Part shown: positions 42,363-54,143 of the stretch, piece by piece | Numbering within the stretch: the first letter of the stretch is position 1 | Layout of the letters: every line of letters begins with the position of its first letter | Assembly: GCA_025963725.1 (NCBI GenBank) | Contig: JAOQAE010000002.1 | Span: forward strand, 1,606,411 to 1,670,410 | Direction of reading: 5' to 3' | Length of the DNA: 64,000 bases | Origin: Bacteroidota bacterium | GTDB taxonomy: Bacteria > Bacteroidota > Bacteroidia > 2-12-FULL-35-15 | Position numbers and translations under genes: made by a program | Notes under the pieces: generated by a model | Seen by the model: only the letters and a program-made list of their open reading frames with translations | Databases searched by the model: none | What the model was told of the DNA's origin: nothing

Positions 42363-45300
42363 TTAAGCCTCTTCTTCTTCTAATGCTTCTTTCTTGGAAG
42401 CCATCAGTCGGTCGTACTCTTCCTGTGAACCTACGATCATTTTCTCGTAAGACCTCAAGCCTGTACCTGCCGGGATCAAATGTCCAACGATAACGTTTTC
42501 TTTCAATCCTGATAAGTCATCCACTTTACCGCTAACAGCAGCTTCGTTCAGCACTTTCGTTGTTTCCTGGAAGGAAGCAGCGCTCATGAAGCTGTTTGTC
42601 TGCAACGACGCACGGGTGATACCCTGCAGGATCTGTTGTGATGTAGCAGGAATTGCTTCGCGTGCTTCGATCGCTTTCATATCCTTACGTTTCAGCGATG
42701 AGTTCTCATCGCGTAAACGGCGTGCCGTGATGATCTGTCCGGCTTTGAACAGCGGAGAGTCACCCGGCTCAACTACGATAACCTTACCGTATAATGAATC
42801 GTTCTCTCTCATGAACTCAGCCTTGTTCACCAGTTGCTTCTCTAAGAAGATAGTATCGCCTGCTTCGCTGATGTCTACTTTACGCATCATCTGGCGAACG
42901 ATCACTTCAAAGTGCTTGTCGTTGATCTTCACACCCTGTAAGCGGTAAACCTCCTGTACCTCATTTACTAAGTACTCCTGAACAGCTGTTGGCCCTTTGA
43001 TAGCGAGGATATCACTTGGCGTGATCGCTCCGTCTGACAATGGCTCACCTGCGCGGATGAAGTCGTTTTCCTGTACAAGGATATGTTTCGATAATGCAAC
43101 AAGGTATGTTTTCTTCTCACCGGTCCTTGATTCAACATGCACCTCGCGGTTACCACGTTTGATCTTACCGAATGATACGATACCGTCGATCTCGGATACT
43201 ACAGCCGGGTTGCTCGGGTTACGTGCTTCGAAAAGCTCGGTAACACGCGGTAAACCTCCTGTGATATCCCCTGTTTTTCCTGCTGTGCGCGGGATCTTAA
43301 CAAGGATCTGTCCTGCATCGATCTTCGCATTGTCGTTCACAATTACGTGAGCGCCAACCGGGATGTTGTATGTGCGCAGGATCTCTTTGTTCGCTGCGAT
43401 CTTGATCGCAGGGTTCTTGGATTTATCGCGGCTTTCAACAATTACTTTTTCTTTAAATCCCGTTTGCTCATCCGATTCTTCGCGGAATGTAACACCTTCT
43501 TCGATATTCTCGAATTCGATCTTACCTGCAAATTCGGAAACGATCACCGCATTGTACGGATCCCAGTCGCAGATCAGGTCGCCCTTTTTCACTTTTGACA
43601 AGTGCTGGATGTAAACCTGTGATCCGTAAGGGATGTTTGCAGTGGTCAGAACAATTTTAGTGTTTGCATCAATGATACGCATCTCAGCTGAACGGCCGAT
43701 CACAACATCAACAACTTTACCGTCAGGGTTTTTACGCTTCACTGTTTTCAATTCATCCACTTCGATGATACCATCGTATTTGGATTCAAGCTTGGATGAT
43801 GCAGCAGTGTTGGATGCAGTACCACCTACGTGGAACGTACGCAGCGTTAACTGTGTACCCGGCTCACCGATTGACTGTGCAGCAATTACACCTACAGCCT
43901 CACCGCGCTGAACCATACGTCCTGTTGCCAGGTTACGTCCGTAGCATTTCGAACAAACACCGTTCTTGCTTTCGCATGTTAACACGGAGCGGATCTCAAC
44001 TGCTTCGATCGGAGATTCAGAGATAATTTTTGCAACTTCCTCTTTTACCTCTTCACCTGCGCCGATGATCATATCACCTGTTAACGGGTTGTATACATTG
44101 TGAACTGTTGTACGTCCGATCACGCGGTCGTATAACGATTCCACAACTTCATCATTTTTCTTCAATGCTGTTGCCACAAGTCCGCGGAGTGTTCCGCAAT
44201 CCTCGATGGTAATGATCACATCCTGTGCAACGTCAACCAGCCTGCGGGTTAAGTAACCTGCATCGGCTGTTTTTAACGCCGTATCGGCAAGACCTTTACG
44301 CGCACCGTGAGTGGAGATGAAGTACTCAAGGATGGACAGGCCTTCCTTAAAGTTAGAGATGATCGGGTTCTCGATGATCTCTCCTCCACCTGCTCCTTTT
44401 TGCGGTTTCGCCATCAATCCACGCATACCGCCAAGCTGACGGATCTGCTCTTTGGATCCACGGGCACCGGAATCAAGCATCATATATACCGGGTTGAATC
44501 CCTGGCGGTCGTTTGTAAGCGTGTGCAATACTTTCGCAGTGATGCGGGAGTTGGTATGCGTCCAGATATCGATGATCTGGTTGTAACGCTCGTTGTTGGT
44601 GATGAAACCCATGTTGTAGTTTCCGATCACTTCATCCACCTGCGTATTTGCATCAGCGATCATCTTGTCTTTATCCTCAGGAACCATAACGTCGCCCAGG
44701 TTAAAGGATAAGCCTCCGCGGAATGCGCTCATGAAACCTAATGTTTTCATGTCGTCGAGGAACTTGGCTGTTTTAGCCATACCGGTTTCCTTAACAATGG
44801 TTCCGATGATATCACGTAACGATTTTTTAGTAAGCAGCTCGTTGATGAAACCAACTTCTTTCGGAACAACCTGGTTGAACAGGATGCGGCCTACGGTAGT
44901 TTCAACAATTTTGCTCACCATTTTATCGCCGTCTTTCACCTGTAAGCGAACTTTTACGAAAGCATGCAGGTCAACGCGTTTTTCATTGTATGCGATAATT
45001 GTTTCTTCCGGAGAATAGAATGTTAATCCTTCACCTCTCACAACTTCGTCTTTTGTATTTCTCTTGCCTTTGGTCATGTAGTACAGACCAAGCACCATAT
45101 CCTGGGAAGGAACCGTTACCGGCGCCCCGTTCGCAGGGTTTAAGATGTTGTGTGAAGCAAGCATTAACAGCTGCGCCTCAAGGATTGCGGCATGTCCCAA
45201 TGGAACGTGAACCGCCATCTGATCCCCATCGAAATCGGCGTTGAAGGCCGTACAGGTCAATGGGTGCAGCTGGATCGCTTTTCCTTCGATCAGTTTCGGC

Positions 45301-46658
45301 TGGAAAGCCTGGATACCTAACCTGTGGAGTGTCGGAGCGCGGTTTAACAGGACAGGATGCCCTTTTAAAACGTTCTCTAAAATATCCCAAACGATCGGCT
45401 CTTTTTTATCTACGATCTTCTTTGCAGATTTAACGGTTTTCACAACACCACGCTCGATCATCTTGCGGATGATGAATGGCTTGAATAACTCCGCTGCCAT
45501 ATCTTTCGGCAATCCGCACTCATGTAATTTCAATTCAGGCCCAACGACGATCACCGAACGTGCGGAATAATCGACACGCTTACCGAGTAAGTTCTGACGG
45601 AAACGGCCCTGCTTACCTTTCAATGAATCGGAAAGTGATTTTAAAGCACGGTTCGATTCTGTTTTTACTGCATTTGATTTACGTGAGTTGTCGAACAATG
45701 AATCAACAGCCTCCTGTAACATACGCTTCTCATTACGCAGGATCACCTCCGGAGCTTTGATCTCGATCAGGCGCTTCAAACGGTTGTTACGGATGATCAC
45801 GCGGCGGTAAAGGTCATTTAAATCGGATGTAGCGAAACGTCCGCCATCCAATGGAACGAGTGGACGCAATTCCGGTGGAATTACAGGAACGATCTTCACG
45901 ATCATCCACTCAGGGCGGTTCTCAACGTGATCGTTTGCATGACGGAAACCTTCAACAACTTGTAAGCGCTTTAACGCTTCGTTCTTACGCTGCTGTGATG
46001 TTTCTGTGTTTGCTTTGTGACGCAGGTCGAATGATAAAGCATCCAGGTCAACGCGGCTCAGCAACGACTGTAATGCTTCAGCGCCCATGCGTGCGATGAA
46101 TTTATTAGGATCATTATCATCGAGGTACTGGTTGTCTTTCGGCAATGTATCCAGGATGTTCAGGTATTCTTCTTCCGAAAGAAAATCAAGGTAATTGATC
46201 CCGTCAGCAGCTTTCACACCTGCATTTACCACTACATAACGCTCGTAGTAAATGATCATGTCCAGTTTTTTTGTTGGTAAACCCAACAGGTAACCGATCT
46301 TATTCGGCAATGATTTGAAATACCAGATGTGCGCAACAGGAACCACCAGGTTGATGTGTCCCATACGCTCACGGCGTACTTTTTTCTCCGTTACTTCAAC
46401 ACCACAGCGGTCGCACACAATCCCTTTGTAACGGATCCTTTTATATTTTCCACAAGCACACTCCCAGTCTTTAACCGGACCGAAGATCCTTTCGCAGAAC
46501 AACCCGCCCATTTCAGGCTTGTAGGTTCTGTAGTTGATGGTTTCGGGCTTTACCACCTCACCGCTTGAACGTTCGAGAACTGCTTCTGGAGACGCAAGGC
46601 TGATGGTAATTTTCGAGAAATTGCTTTTTAGTTTATTATCTCTTTTATTAAAAGCCAT
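42363..46658 (-). CDS. rpoC: RNA polymerase subunit beta'
   Basis: A 1431-residue catalytic subunit of RNA polymerase. The N-terminal zinc site is [20 protein letters not shown]. The active-site motif NADFDGD that holds magnesium is in [20 protein letters not shown] second zinc-binding cluster ([19 protein letters not shown]), the bridge helix and trigger-loop regions ([40 protein letters not shown]) and the acidic C-terminus are present. Length is normal for Bacteroidota. Last gene of the long informational transcript, 93 bases after rpoB with a perfect hairpin between them. Confidence 0.99.
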   Translation of the reverse strand: MAFNKRDNKLKSNFSKITISLASPEAVLERSSGEVVKPETINYRTYKPEMGGLFCERIFGPVKDWECACGKYKRIRYKGIVCDRCGVEVTEKKVRRERMGHINLVVPVAHIWYFKSLPNKIGYLLGLPTKKLDMIIYYERYVVVNAGVKAADGINYLDFLSEEEYLNILDTLPKDNQYLDDNDPNKFIARMGAEALQSLLSRVDLDALSFDLRHKANTETSQQRKNEALKRLQVVEGFRHANDHVENRPEWMIVKIVPVIPPELRPLVPLDGGRFATSDLNDLYRRVIIRNNRLKRLIEIKAPEVILRNEKRMLQEAVDSLFDNSRKSNAVKTESNRALKSLSDSLKGKQGRFRQNLLGKRVDYSARSVIVVGPELKLHECGLPKDMAAELFKPFIIRKMIERGVVKTVKSAKKIVDKKEPIVWDILENVLKGHPVLLNRAPTLHRLGIQAFQPKLIEGKAIQLHPLTCTAFNADFDGDQMAVHVPLGHAAILEAQLLMLASHNILNPANGAPVTVPSQDMVLGLYYMTKGKRNTKDEVVRGEGLTFYSPEETIIAYNEKRVDLHAFVKVRLQVKDGDKMVSKIVETTVGRILFNQVVPKEVGFINELLTKKSLRDIIGTIVKETGMAKTAKFLDDMKTLGFMSAFRGGLSFNLGDVMVPEDKDKMIADANTQVDEVIGNYNMGFITNNERYNQIIDIWTHTNSRITAKVLHTLTNDRQGFNPVYMMLDSGARGSKEQIRQLGGMRGLMAKPQKGAGGGEIIENPIISNFKEGLSILEYFISTHGARKGLADTALKTADAGYLTRRLVDVAQDVIITIEDCGTLRGLVATALKKNDEVVESLYDRVIGRTTVHNVYNPLTGDMIIGAGEEVKEEVAKIISESPIEAVEIRSVLTCESKNGVCSKCYGRNLATGRMVQRGEAVGVIAAQSIGEPGTQLTLRTFHVGGTASNTAASSKLESKYDGIIEVDELKTVKRKNPDGKVVDVVIGRSAEMRIIDANTKIVLTTANIPYGSQVYIQHLSKVKKGDLICDWDPYNAVIVSEFAGKIEFENIEEGVTFREESDEQTGFKEKVIVESRDKSKNPAIKIAANKEILRTYNIPVGAHVIVNDNAKIDAGQILVKIPRTAGKTGDITGGLPRVTELFEARNPSNPAVVSEIDGIVSFGKIKRGNREVHVESRTGEKKTYLVALSKHILVQENDFIRAGEPLSDGAITPSDILAIKGPTAVQEYLVNEVQEVYRLQGVKINDKHFEVIVRQMMRKVDISEAGDTIFLEKQLVNKAEFMRENDSLYGKVIVVEPGDSPLFKAGQIITARRLRDENSSLKRKDMKAIEAREAIPATSQQILQGITRASLQTNSFMSAASFQETTKVLNEAAVSGKVDDLSGLKENVIVGHLIPAGTGLRSYEKMIVGSQEEYDRLMASKKEALEEEEA

Positions 46659-46702
46659 GTTATTTATTTGTTGAGTTGGTGAATTCTTGATTTTTTGAAT
46701 GA

Positions 46703-46732
46703 AGAGTTGCAGATTCTGAAATCTGCAACTCT
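46703..46732 (-). other. Perfect 13-bp hairpin between rpoB and rpoC
   Basis: AGAGTTGCAGATT, loop CTGA, AATCTGCAACTCT. No T run follows on the minus strand, so it looks like an RNA-processing or stability hairpin, not a terminator. Confidence 0.75.
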
Positions 46733-46751
46733 AAAATTCTAAAATTGTTTA

Positions 46752-49700
46752 TTAGTCAAGGGAGATATTCAATCCAAGGCCTCTTAACTCATGCAACAAT
46801 ACGTTGAATGACTCAGGGATTCCCGGGGTTGGCAGGTTCTCACCTTTAACAATTGCTTCATAAGCTTTCGCCCTTCCGATAACATCATCCGATTTGATCG
46901 TAAGGATCTCCTGGAGAATGTTGGCTGCGCCGAATGCCTCGAGTGCCCAAACCTCCATCTCACCAAAACGCTGGCCTCCGAACTGAGCTTTACCGCCCAG
47001 TGGCTGCTGTGTAATGAGAGAGTATGGCCCGATAGAACGGGAGTGCATCTTATCATCCACCATGTGGCCAAGCTTCAGCATGTAGATCACACCAACGGTA
47101 GCCGGCTGATCGAAACGCTCACCTGTTCCGCCGTCAGTTAAGTAAGTGCGGCCAAAACGAGGCAAGCCTGCTTTGTCTGTCCACTCATTCAGCTGCTCTG
47201 TGGTAGCGCCATCAAAGATCGGTGTGAAGAACTTCTCACCTAATTTCTGACCGGCCCATCCGAGAACGGTTTCATAGATCTGTCCGAGGTTCATACGTGA
47301 AGGTACACCCAGCGGGTTCAGCACGATATCAACGATGGTTCCGTCTTCCAGGAATGGCATGTCCTCATCACGCACAATACGCGCAACGATACCTTTGTTA
47401 CCGTGACGGCCCGCCATCTTATCACCCACTTTCAACTTACGTTTTTTAGCGATGTAGATCTTAGCAAGCTGCACGATACCTGCAGGAAGCTCATCCCCAA
47501 TGGTTACGGCAAACTTTTTACGCTTGTATGCACCCAATAAATCGTTGTACTTGATGTTGTGGTTGTGGAGCAACATTTTGATCTTGTCGTTCACATCCTT
47601 ATCAGTAGTCCATTTATTAGGGTTAACTGTAGCATAGTCAATTTTCTCAAGGATCTTTTGTGTGAACTTGGTGCTTTTCGCAACAATTTCTTCCTTAAGG
47701 ATATTCATCACACCCTGTGAAGTTTTACCGTTCACCAGCGTATTTAACTTTTCAATTAATTTCGCTTTCAACGCTGCAACTTCCGCAGCATGCTCTTTAT
47801 CGATCTTCTCAAGCAATGGCTTCTCTTCCGCTTTTGCTTTCTTGTCTTTAATCGCCCTTGAGAATAATTTTTTATCAATTACAACACCGCGTAATGATGG
47901 AGGCGCTTTCATGGAAGCATCTTTTACATCGCCGGCTTTGTCGCCAAAGATCGCGCGTAAAAGTTTTTCTTCCGGTGAAGGATCTGTTTCACCTTTCGGA
48001 GTAATTTTTCCGATCAGGATATCTCCTTCTTTCACGTCGGCACCGATCCGGATCAACCCGTTCTCATCGAGGTCTTTTGTAGCCTCTTCAGAAACGTTAG
48101 GGATATCAGCCGTTAATTCTTCCAATCCGCGTTTTGTATCACGAACTTCCAGCGCGTACTCATCGATGTGAACCGATGTGAAGATGTCCTCGCGTGCAAC
48201 ACGCTCGGAGATCACGATCGCATCCTCGAAGTTGTAACCTTTCCATGGCATGAACGCCACTTTCATGTTACGTCCGAGAGCAAGCTCGCCGTTCTGTGTA
48301 GCGTAACCATCGCATAACACTTGTCCTTTAGTAACTTTTTCACCTTTCTTAACGATCGGTTTTAAGTTGATACAGGTGCTCTGGTTGGTCTTGCGGAATT
48401 TCGTTAACTGGTAACGTTTTACATCATCGTCGAAGCTGATGAGGCGGTCTTCCTCTGTACGGTTGTAACGGATCACGATCTCGTTTGCATCCACGTACTC
48501 AACAACACCTTCTCCTTCAGCATTCACAAGCACACGTGAATCGCGTGCAACCAGCGGCTCAAGGCCTGTTCCAACGATAGGTGCTTCAGGGCGTAACAAT
48601 GGTACGGCCTGGCGCTGCATGTTGGAACCCATCAGGGCGCGGTTAGCATCATCATGCTCCAGGAAAGGGATGAGTGATGCCGCGATAGATGCGATCTGGT
48701 TAGGGGCAACGTCCATCAATTGTAATTTCTCCGGTTCTACAACCGGGAAATCACCTTCGTAACGTGCTTTTACTTTTGCTTCCTTGAAATTACCTTTTGC
48801 ATCCACCGGTGCATTGGCCTGTGCAATGGTTTTGGAATCTTCTTCTTCTGCGCTCAGGTAAGTCACAGATTTTTCGATATCCACTTTACCATTCTTCACG
48901 GTCATGTAAGGGGTTTCAATGAAACCTAATTTGTTGATCTTCGCGAATACACACAGTGAAGAGATCAAACCGATGTTCGGCCCTTCCGGTGTTTCAATCG
49001 TACAAAGGCGTCCGTAGTGCGTGTAGTGAACGTCACGTACCTCGAAGCCTGCGCGCTCGCGGGATAAACCTCCTGGCCCGAGTGCAGAGAGACGACGCTT
49101 GTGCGTGATCTCCGCAAGCGGATTGGTTTGATCCATGAACTGTGACAGCTGGTTTGTTCCGAAGAACGAGTTGATCACAGAAGATAATGTTTTTGCATTG
49201 ATCAGGTCGGTTGGCGTGAACACCTCGTTGTCACGAACGTTCATACGCTCGCGGATGGTGCGTGCCATACGGGCAAGGCCAACGCCGAACTGTGAATATA
49301 ACTGCTCACCTACTGTACGTACACGACGATTGCTCAAGTGGTCAATATCATCCACATCGGCTTTGGAGTTGATCAGCTCGATCAAATACTTAATGATGCA
49401 GATAATATCTTCCTTCGTTAATGTTTTTGTATCGGAAGGTGTATTCAGGTTTAATTTTTTGTTGATACGGTAACGTCCAACTTCCCCAAGGTCGTAACGC
49501 TTGTCGGAGAAGAATAACTTATCGATGATGCCGCGTGCTGTTTCCTCATCAGGTGGCTCGGCATTACGCAGCTGGCGGTAGATATGCTCTACAGCCTCTT
49601 TCTCGGAGTTGGATGTATCTTTCTGTAAAGTATTGTAGATGATCGCGTAGTCGGCAGAGTTTACTTCCTGCTTGTGCAGGATCACTGATTTTACGTTAGC

Positions 49701-50561
49701 ATCAACGATCATATCGATGTGGCCGTTCTCAAGGATGGTCTCACGGTCAATGATCACTTCATTACGCTCGATCGAAACAACTTCCCCGGTATCCTCATCT
49801 ACGAAATCTTCGATCCATGTTTTCAGTACGCGTGCTGCAAGCTTGCGGCCTACGGCAGTTTTAAGGGCAGCTTTGCTTACTTTTAATTCGTCAGCAAGGC
49901 CGAATATTTCAAGGATTTGTTTATCGCTTTCAAATCCGATAGCTCTCAATAATGTGGTTACCGGTAACTTTTTCTTACGGTCGATGTAAGCATACATTAC
50001 GCTGTTGATGTCGGTAGCAAACTCGATCCATGATCCTTTGAAAGGGATCACACGTGCAGAGTAAAGCTTGGTACCGTTAGCGTGACGGCTCTGGCCGAAG
50101 AACACACCCGGTGAACGGTGAAGCTGGGAAACAATAACGCGCTCAGCTCCATTGATCACAAATGTGCCTTTTGGAGTCATGTACGGGATAGTTCCCAGGT
50201 AAACATCCTGCACGATGGTTTCGAAATCCTCGTGTTCAGGGTCAGTACAATACAAACGTAATTTCGCTTTCAGCGGCACGCTGTATGTCAATCCACGCTC
50301 GATGCACTCTTCGAGGGAGTAACGTGGCGGGTCAATAAAGTAATCCAGGAATTCGAGCACGAAGTTGTTGCGTGCATCAGAAATTGGAAAGTTTTCAGCG
50401 AAAACTTTGTAAAGGCCTTCGTTCTGACGGTTTTCGGAAGTTGTTTCCAACTGGAAAAAGTCCTGGAACGATTGAAGTTGAATATCTAAAAAATCAGGGT
50501 AGTCGATCTGACTTTTAATAGATGCAAAACTTATTCTCTGAGGTTTTTTATTTTGAGCCAA
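46752..50561 (-). CDS. rpoB: RNA polymerase subunit beta
   Basis: A 1269-residue catalytic subunit. Family blocks in order: [11 protein letters not shown] near the N-terminus, [20 protein letters not shown], the rifampicin-binding region ([40 protein letters not shown]), [19 protein letters not shown], and the C-terminal [19 protein letters not shown] clamp region. The rifampicin region has the usual sensitive-type residues ([14 protein letters not shown]). Followed by rpoC; 149 bases after rplL with a hairpin in the gap. Confidence 0.99.
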   Translation of the reverse strand: MAQNKKPQRISFASIKSQIDYPDFLDIQLQSFQDFFQLETTSENRQNEGLYKVFAENFPISDARNNFVLEFLDYFIDPPRYSLEECIERGLTYSVPLKAKLRLYCTDPEHEDFETIVQDVYLGTIPYMTPKGTFVINGAERVIVSQLHRSPGVFFGQSRHANGTKLYSARVIPFKGSWIEFATDINSVMYAYIDRKKKLPVTTLLRAIGFESDKQILEIFGLADELKVSKAALKTAVGRKLAARVLKTWIEDFVDEDTGEVVSIERNEVIIDRETILENGHIDMIVDANVKSVILHKQEVNSADYAIIYNTLQKDTSNSEKEAVEHIYRQLRNAEPPDEETARGIIDKLFFSDKRYDLGEVGRYRINKKLNLNTPSDTKTLTKEDIICIIKYLIELINSKADVDDIDHLSNRRVRTVGEQLYSQFGVGLARMARTIRERMNVRDNEVFTPTDLINAKTLSSVINSFFGTNQLSQFMDQTNPLAEITHKRRLSALGPGGLSRERAGFEVRDVHYTHYGRLCTIETPEGPNIGLISSLCVFAKINKLGFIETPYMTVKNGKVDIEKSVTYLSAEEEDSKTIAQANAPVDAKGNFKEAKVKARYEGDFPVVEPEKLQLMDVAPNQIASIAASLIPFLEHDDANRALMGSNMQRQAVPLLRPEAPIVGTGLEPLVARDSRVLVNAEGEGVVEYVDANEIVIRYNRTEEDRLISFDDDVKRYQLTKFRKTNQSTCINLKPIVKKGEKVTKGQVLCDGYATQNGELALGRNMKVAFMPWKGYNFEDAIVISERVAREDIFTSVHIDEYALEVRDTKRGLEELTADIPNVSEEATKDLDENGLIRIGADVKEGDILIGKITPKGETDPSPEEKLLRAIFGDKAGDVKDASMKAPPSLRGVVIDKKLFSRAIKDKKAKAEEKPLLEKIDKEHAAEVAALKAKLIEKLNTLVNGKTSQGVMNILKEEIVAKSTKFTQKILEKIDYATVNPNKWTTDKDVNDKIKMLLHNHNIKYNDLLGAYKRKKFAVTIGDELPAGIVQLAKIYIAKKRKLKVGDKMAGRHGNKGIVARIVRDEDMPFLEDGTIVDIVLNPLGVPSRMNLGQIYETVLGWAGQKLGEKFFTPIFDGATTEQLNEWTDKAGLPRFGRTYLTDGGTGERFDQPATVGVIYMLKLGHMVDDKMHSRSIGPYSLITQQPLGGKAQFGGQRFGEMEVWALEAFGAANILQEILTIKSDDVIGRAKAYEAIVKGENLPTPGIPESFNVLLHELRGLGLNISLD

Positions 50562-50653
50562 GGTGCTTTAGTATTAAGCCTGCATTCACAATTTGCATTG
50601 GGCCTGCCGGCGAGGTTAATAAGATAAAAACAAAATACGGATTAACGTCATAT

Positions 50654-50681
50654 ACCTCATCCCCTTTTACGGGAATGAGGT
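50654..50681 (-). other. Hairpin in the rplL-rpoB spacer
   Basis: ACCTCATCCCC, loop TTTTAC, GGGAATGAGGT (11 bp, one wobble). No T run follows. In E. coli the same spacer holds an attenuator and an RNase III site, so a role in lowering rpoBC expression relative to ribosomal proteins is plausible. Confidence 0.7.
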
Positions 50682-50710
50682 AACGACATTAAAATTGTAT
50701 CAGAAACAGC

Positions 50711-51079
50711 TTATTTAACTTCAACTTTTGCTCCTGCTTCTTCTAATTGTTTTTTCAATGATTCTGCTTCTTCTTTAGAAACACCTTCTTTAATTGGTTT
50801 TGGTGCACCGTCAACAAGATCTTTAGATTCTTTCAAACCTAATCCTGTTAAGTCTTTAACGATTTTAACAACACCTAATTTAGCTGCACCTGCTTCAACC
50901 AAAATCACATCGAATGTGGTTTTTTCTTCAGCTGCTGCTGCTCCTCCGCCTCCGGACATAACTACTGCTGCTGCAGCTGGTTCGATACCGTACTCGTCTT
51001 TAAGGATTGTTGATAATTCCTGCACTTCTTTCACAGTTAAATTTACTAACTGTTCAGCAATTGCTTTTACGTCTGCCAT
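50711..51079 (-). CDS. rplL: 50S ribosomal protein L7/L12
   Basis: A 122-residue stalk protein that recruits elongation factors. The N-terminal dimerisation part ([20 protein letters not shown]), flexible Ala/Gly hinge ([20 protein letters not shown]) and C-terminal factor-binding domain ([33 protein letters not shown]) are all present. It sits 65 bases after rplJ. Confidence 0.99.
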   Translation of the reverse strand: MADVKAIAEQLVNLTVKEVQELSTILKDEYGIEPAAAAVVMSGGGGAAAAEEKTTFDVILVEAGAAKLGVVKIVKDLTGLGLKESKDLVDGAPKPIKEGVSKEEAESLKKQLEEAGAKVEVK

Positions 51080-51144
51080 TTTTATTGATTTTTAAAATTT
51101 GTTACTAATTAATTTTTTGATTTGTTTTTCTTTAAGCTGTTGAA

Positions 51145-51648
51145 TTAAGCGGCATCTTTCTCTTCCCTGTTTCCAAGAGCTGAAACAACTCTCTGGATAG
51201 GAGACTGAAGTAATCCGATAACTTCTCCGATAAGCTCGTTTTTGCTCTTAATGTTTGCAAGAGCATCCAGTTCTTTGTCGCCGAGATAAATGTTCTCTTC
51301 AACGAAAGCACCTTTTAACAATGGCTTTTCGATCTTCGGGTTCTTTGACCTGAATTCCTTAATTAACTTTGCAGGAGCATTTCCCACTTCGGTGAACATG
51401 ATCGCTGTAGCGCCTTTCAAAGCAGGAATCAATCCTGTTAAGCGGCTGTCTTCAGCTCTTTCAATTGCTTTCTGAAGCAATGAATTTTTAACTACTGTTA
51501 CCGAAACGTTTTTCTGGAAACAAGCTCTCCTGAACTGGTTAACTTTTTCAACAGTTAAAGAAGAACAATCTGCCAGGTAGACTTTGTTGTTTGCGTTCAA
51601 CTGCTCTACCAATGAATCGATTATTTTTGTTTTGTCTTCTTTTTTCAT
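51145..51648 (-). CDS. rplJ: 50S ribosomal protein L10
   Basis: A 167-residue stalk base protein that binds 23S rRNA and carries L7/L12 dimers on its C-terminal helix. Family blocks: KIIDSLVEQLNANNKVYLAD, VSVTVVKNSLLQKAIE and LKGATAIMFTEVGNAPAKLI. Located between rplA and rplL; the 66-base leader after rplA may hold the site where L10 represses its own mRNA in other bacteria, but I cannot resolve that fold. Confidence 0.98.
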   Translation of the reverse strand: MKKEDKTKIIDSLVEQLNANNKVYLADCSSLTVEKVNQFRRACFQKNVSVTVVKNSLLQKAIERAEDSRLTGLIPALKGATAIMFTEVGNAPAKLIKEFRSKNPKIEKPLLKGAFVEENIYLGDKELDALANIKSKNELIGEVIGLLQSPIQRVVSALGNREEKDAA

Positions 51649-51714
51649 TTCTACTTTGTTTAAATTGTTTGTCCAGTGGAAGCCAGTACAAACGGATGAT
51701 GATTTGTTTTAAAA

Positions 51715-52410
51715 TTACTGGGCCATGAACTTCGTGTCGATCTGGATACTTGGGCTCATTGTAGAGCTCATGTAAACGCTTCTCACGTATTGTCCTTTTG
51801 CTGATGAAGGCTTCAGTTTTACTATTGTCTGTAACAACTCATTTGCATTTTCTTCGATCTTTTTGCTGTCGAAAGATACTTTCGCAACCAAAGACTGGAT
51901 GATCCCTGCTTTGTCAACTTTGAAGTCGATCTTACCGCCTTTGGATTCAGTAACTGCTTTAGCTACGTCCATTGTTACGGTGCCTGTTTTCGGGTTCGGC
52001 ATTAAGCCGCGTGGCCCGAGAACACGTGCAACAGTGCTCAGTTTACCCATTACGCTTGGTGTAGCGATAACTACATCCATTTCTAACCAGCCGCCTTTGA
52101 TCTTTTCGATATATTCGTCCAGTCCAACGTAGTCAGCTCCTGCAGCTTTTGCTTCAGCTTCTTTGTCGGGTGTACACAATACCAAAACGCGCAGCGTTTT
52201 ACCTGAACCGTGTGGCAGTGATACCGAGCCGCGAACCATCTGGTTTGCTTTGCGCGGATCAACGCCTAAGCGGATGCTCAGGTCAACAGATGCGTCGAAT
52301 TTAGAGGTGGTGATTTCTTTGATCAGTTTTGCTGCTTCTGCCAGGGTGTAGACCTTGGTAGCATCATACTTAGAAAGCGCAAGCTTTCTGTTCTTAGAGA
52401 TTTTTGTCAT
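51715..52410 (-). CDS. rplA: 50S ribosomal protein L1
   Basis: A 231-residue protein of the mobile L1 stalk, involved in release of deacylated tRNA. Blocks seen: [60 protein letters not shown] and [17 protein letters not shown]. It follows rplK by 57 bases. In many bacteria L1 represses its own operon. Confidence 0.99.
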   Translation of the reverse strand: MTKISKNRKLALSKYDATKVYTLAEAAKLIKEITTSKFDASVDLSIRLGVDPRKANQMVRGSVSLPHGSGKTLRVLVLCTPDKEAEAKAAGADYVGLDEYIEKIKGGWLEMDVVIATPSVMGKLSTVARVLGPRGLMPNPKTGTVTMDVAKAVTESKGGKIDFKVDKAGIIQSLVAKVSFDSKKIEENANELLQTIVKLKPSSAKGQYVRSVYMSSTMSPSIQIDTKFMAQ

Positions 52411-52467
52411 TTTATTTAAATTATGATGTACAAACGCCTTACTTTATTCGGGCTCCATCGGGTTTAC

Positions 52468-52914
52468 TTACTTTTTTTCCAGCGGAGACTCACCTGTTAC
52501 GGTTAAGCCCATGCTGCGTGCTGTACCTGCAACCATGCTCATAGCAGATTCGATGGTAAAGCAGTTCAAATCCGGCATTTTTGCCTCAGCAACCTGGCGG
52601 ATCTGATCCCATGTAACATTACCAACCTTGATACGGTTAGATTCTTTGGAACCTTGTTTTACTTTGGTGATCTCCAGCAACGATACTGCTACCGGCGGGT
52701 TCTTGGTGATGAATTCAAATGATTTATCATTGTAAACCGTGATGATCACAGGAATTACTTTTCCTGCCTTATCCTGTGTTCTTGCGTTGAACTGCTTGCA
52801 GAACTCCATGATGTTAACACCTTTAGCACCTAATGCCGGTCCGATCGGAGGCGAAGGATTTGCTGCCCCACCTTTTATTTGCAATTTGATCATTGCACTT
52901 ACTTCTTTTGCCAT
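52468..52914 (-). CDS. rplK: 50S ribosomal protein L11
   Basis: A 148-residue protein of the GTPase-associated centre. The proline-rich N-terminal [20 protein letters not shown], followed by [12 protein letters not shown], and the rRNA-binding C-terminal domain ([32 protein letters not shown]) are typical. An A-rich leader (AAAAAAAGAAAAAA) precedes the ATG. It is separated from nusG by 171 bases. Confidence 0.99.
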   Translation of the reverse strand: MAKEVSAMIKLQIKGGAANPSPPIGPALGAKGVNIMEFCKQFNARTQDKAGKVIPVIITVYNDKSFEFITKNPPVAVSLLEITKVKQGSKESNRIKVGNVTWDQIRQVAEAKMPDLNCFTIESAMSMVAGTARSMGLTVTGESPLEKK

Positions 52915-53085
52915 TTTTTTCTTTTTTTAAGATGAAGTGAATTAATTCTGCTTCATCGTTCTTGTTAGATCCCTTTATTAGCGGGACGTTTCTGTTCTTC
53001 AACGCTTGTCACTGCTGCGGATGTACTTGCTGATGGAAGCTCAGCGTTCTATCGTTAACCCTTTGGGGGCGTTGACGGTATTGTA
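52915..53085 (-). other. nusG-rplK spacer with a short open frame but no start
   Basis: Between the nusG stop and rplK, a frame of 27 codons (53048-52968, then TAA at 52967-52965) reads AELPSASTSAAVTSVEEQ then KRPANKGI. It has no ATG and follows a TAG. It looks like the tail of a ribosomal-type protein but cannot be called a gene. The spacer is longer than the others in the operon and may hold an untranslated control region for rplK-rplA. Confidence 0.4.
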
Positions 53086-53652
53086 TTAACTTTCTTTTTC
53101 CACTTCTAAATATCCAAGCTCGAGCGGTGTTTTTCTTCCGAAGATCTTCACCATTACCTCTAACTTTTTCTTCTCTTCGATCACCTTCTCTACAGTTCCT
53201 GTAAATCCGTTGAACGGCCCGTTGATCACTTTCACAGTTTCTCCGACAATGAACGGGATGCTGATCTGCGCATCGCTTTCAGAAAGGTCATCCACGGTAC
53301 CGAGGATGCGGTTCACTTCTGATAAACGCATCGGCACAGGCTCTCCTCCTTTTGTTTCTCCCAGGAACCCGATCACGCCGGTCACATTTTTGATCACGTG
53401 AGGAACCTCACCTACCAATGCCGCTTCGATCAGGATGTATCCGCCGTAGAAAGGGCGCTCTTTGCTTACCTTTTTTCCGTTGCGGATCTGATATATTTTT
53501 TCTGTCGGGATTAAAATCTGGGAAACATAGCTGCTTAAGCCCAAACGGTTGATCTCAACTTCAATATACTGCTTCACTTTTTTTTCCTGTCCACTGATCG
53601 CTCTTACCACGTACCATTTTTTTACAGTGTCAGTTTTTGTTTGCTCGCTCAT
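53086..53652 (-). CDS. nusG: Transcription antitermination / elongation factor NusG
   Basis: A 188-residue factor that binds RNA polymerase and couples it to the ribosome or Rho. The NGN domain shows WYVVRAISGQEKKVKQYIEV and RPFYGGYILIEAALVGEVPH; the C-terminal KOW domain shows FIVGETVKVINGPFNGFTGT. The position between secE and rplK is the ancestral order and rules out the specialised Bacteroidota UpxY paralogues. It begins 22 bases after secE. Confidence 0.98.
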   Translation of the reverse strand: MSEQTKTDTVKKWYVVRAISGQEKKVKQYIEVEINRLGLSSYVSQILIPTEKIYQIRNGKKVSKERPFYGGYILIEAALVGEVPHVIKNVTGVIGFLGETKGGEPVPMRLSEVNRILGTVDDLSESDAQISIPFIVGETVKVINGPFNGFTGTVEKVIEEKKKLEVMVKIFGRKTPLELGYLEVEKES

Positions 53653-53674
53653 TTTAACTTAAAATATCGGGTGA

Positions 53675-53866
53675 TTAAAATAAATGATAAATCGCTTCCA
53701 TTCCTTTGTTGAATGTAAAGTCCATTGCAAAAACAACCAATGCAATGATCACGGATGCAACCATTACAACGATAGCGCTGCTCTGCAATTCGCTCCACGA
53801 AGGCCAGCTTACTTTATTCACCAGCTCGTCGGTTGTCTCGCTGATATATTCCTTGAATTTACTCAT
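53675..53866 (-). CDS. secE: Preprotein translocase subunit SecE
   Basis: A 63-residue single-span translocon subunit. The cytoplasmic amphipathic part has the conserved DELVNKVSWPSWSELQSSAI, followed by the membrane helix VVMVASVIIALVVFAMDFTF. Like other short SecE proteins it has only one membrane helix. Directly upstream of nusG. Confidence 0.97.
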   Translation of the reverse strand: MSKFKEYISETTDELVNKVSWPSWSELQSSAIVVMVASVIIALVVFAMDFTFNKGMEAIYHLF

Positions 53867-53950
53867 ACCTGGTTGTTTGTTGATTTGGTTATTGTTAAGC
53901 GGCCGGGGCCTGAAAACATTTAATCCAATTATTTACTAATTCTCTTTTCG

Positions 53951-54021
53951 CACAGGTGGAGAGATTCGAACTCCCATCAAAGGTTTTGGAGACCCGTATG
54001 CTACCCTTGCACCACACCTGT
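53951..54021 (-). tRNA. tRNA-Trp (CCA)
   Basis: A 71-base cloverleaf on the minus strand: acceptor ACAGGTG/CACCTGT, anticodon loop CTCCAAA with CCA anticodon, T-loop GTTCGAATC. The 3' CCA is not encoded. It lies between tuf and secE, a common bacterial arrangement. Confidence 0.96.
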
Positions 54022-54079
54022 AAACTCTCCGATGCGCTCATTTAAACCTCAAAAGAACACATTTAAGTACCACCCTTTA

Positions 54080-54129
54080 TTAGTAGAAAACAGCAGGCAG
54101 TGTTTTCCACTACCTACTGTCTGTACTAA
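54080..54129 (-). other. Two-part hairpin between tuf and tRNA-Trp
   Basis: An inner stem ACAGCAGGCAGTG / CACTACCTACTGT (13 bp, two wobbles, loop TTTTC) inside an outer TTAGTA/TACTAA stem. On the minus strand no long T run follows, so this looks like a processing or attenuation structure separating tuf mRNA from the tRNA. Confidence 0.65.
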
Positions 54130-54143
54130 TGTTGTGATATTTA

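Noticed and set aside
47662-48171. A long plus-strand open frame inside rpoB
   Set aside because: Antisense to conserved rpoB codons; no start context or domain.
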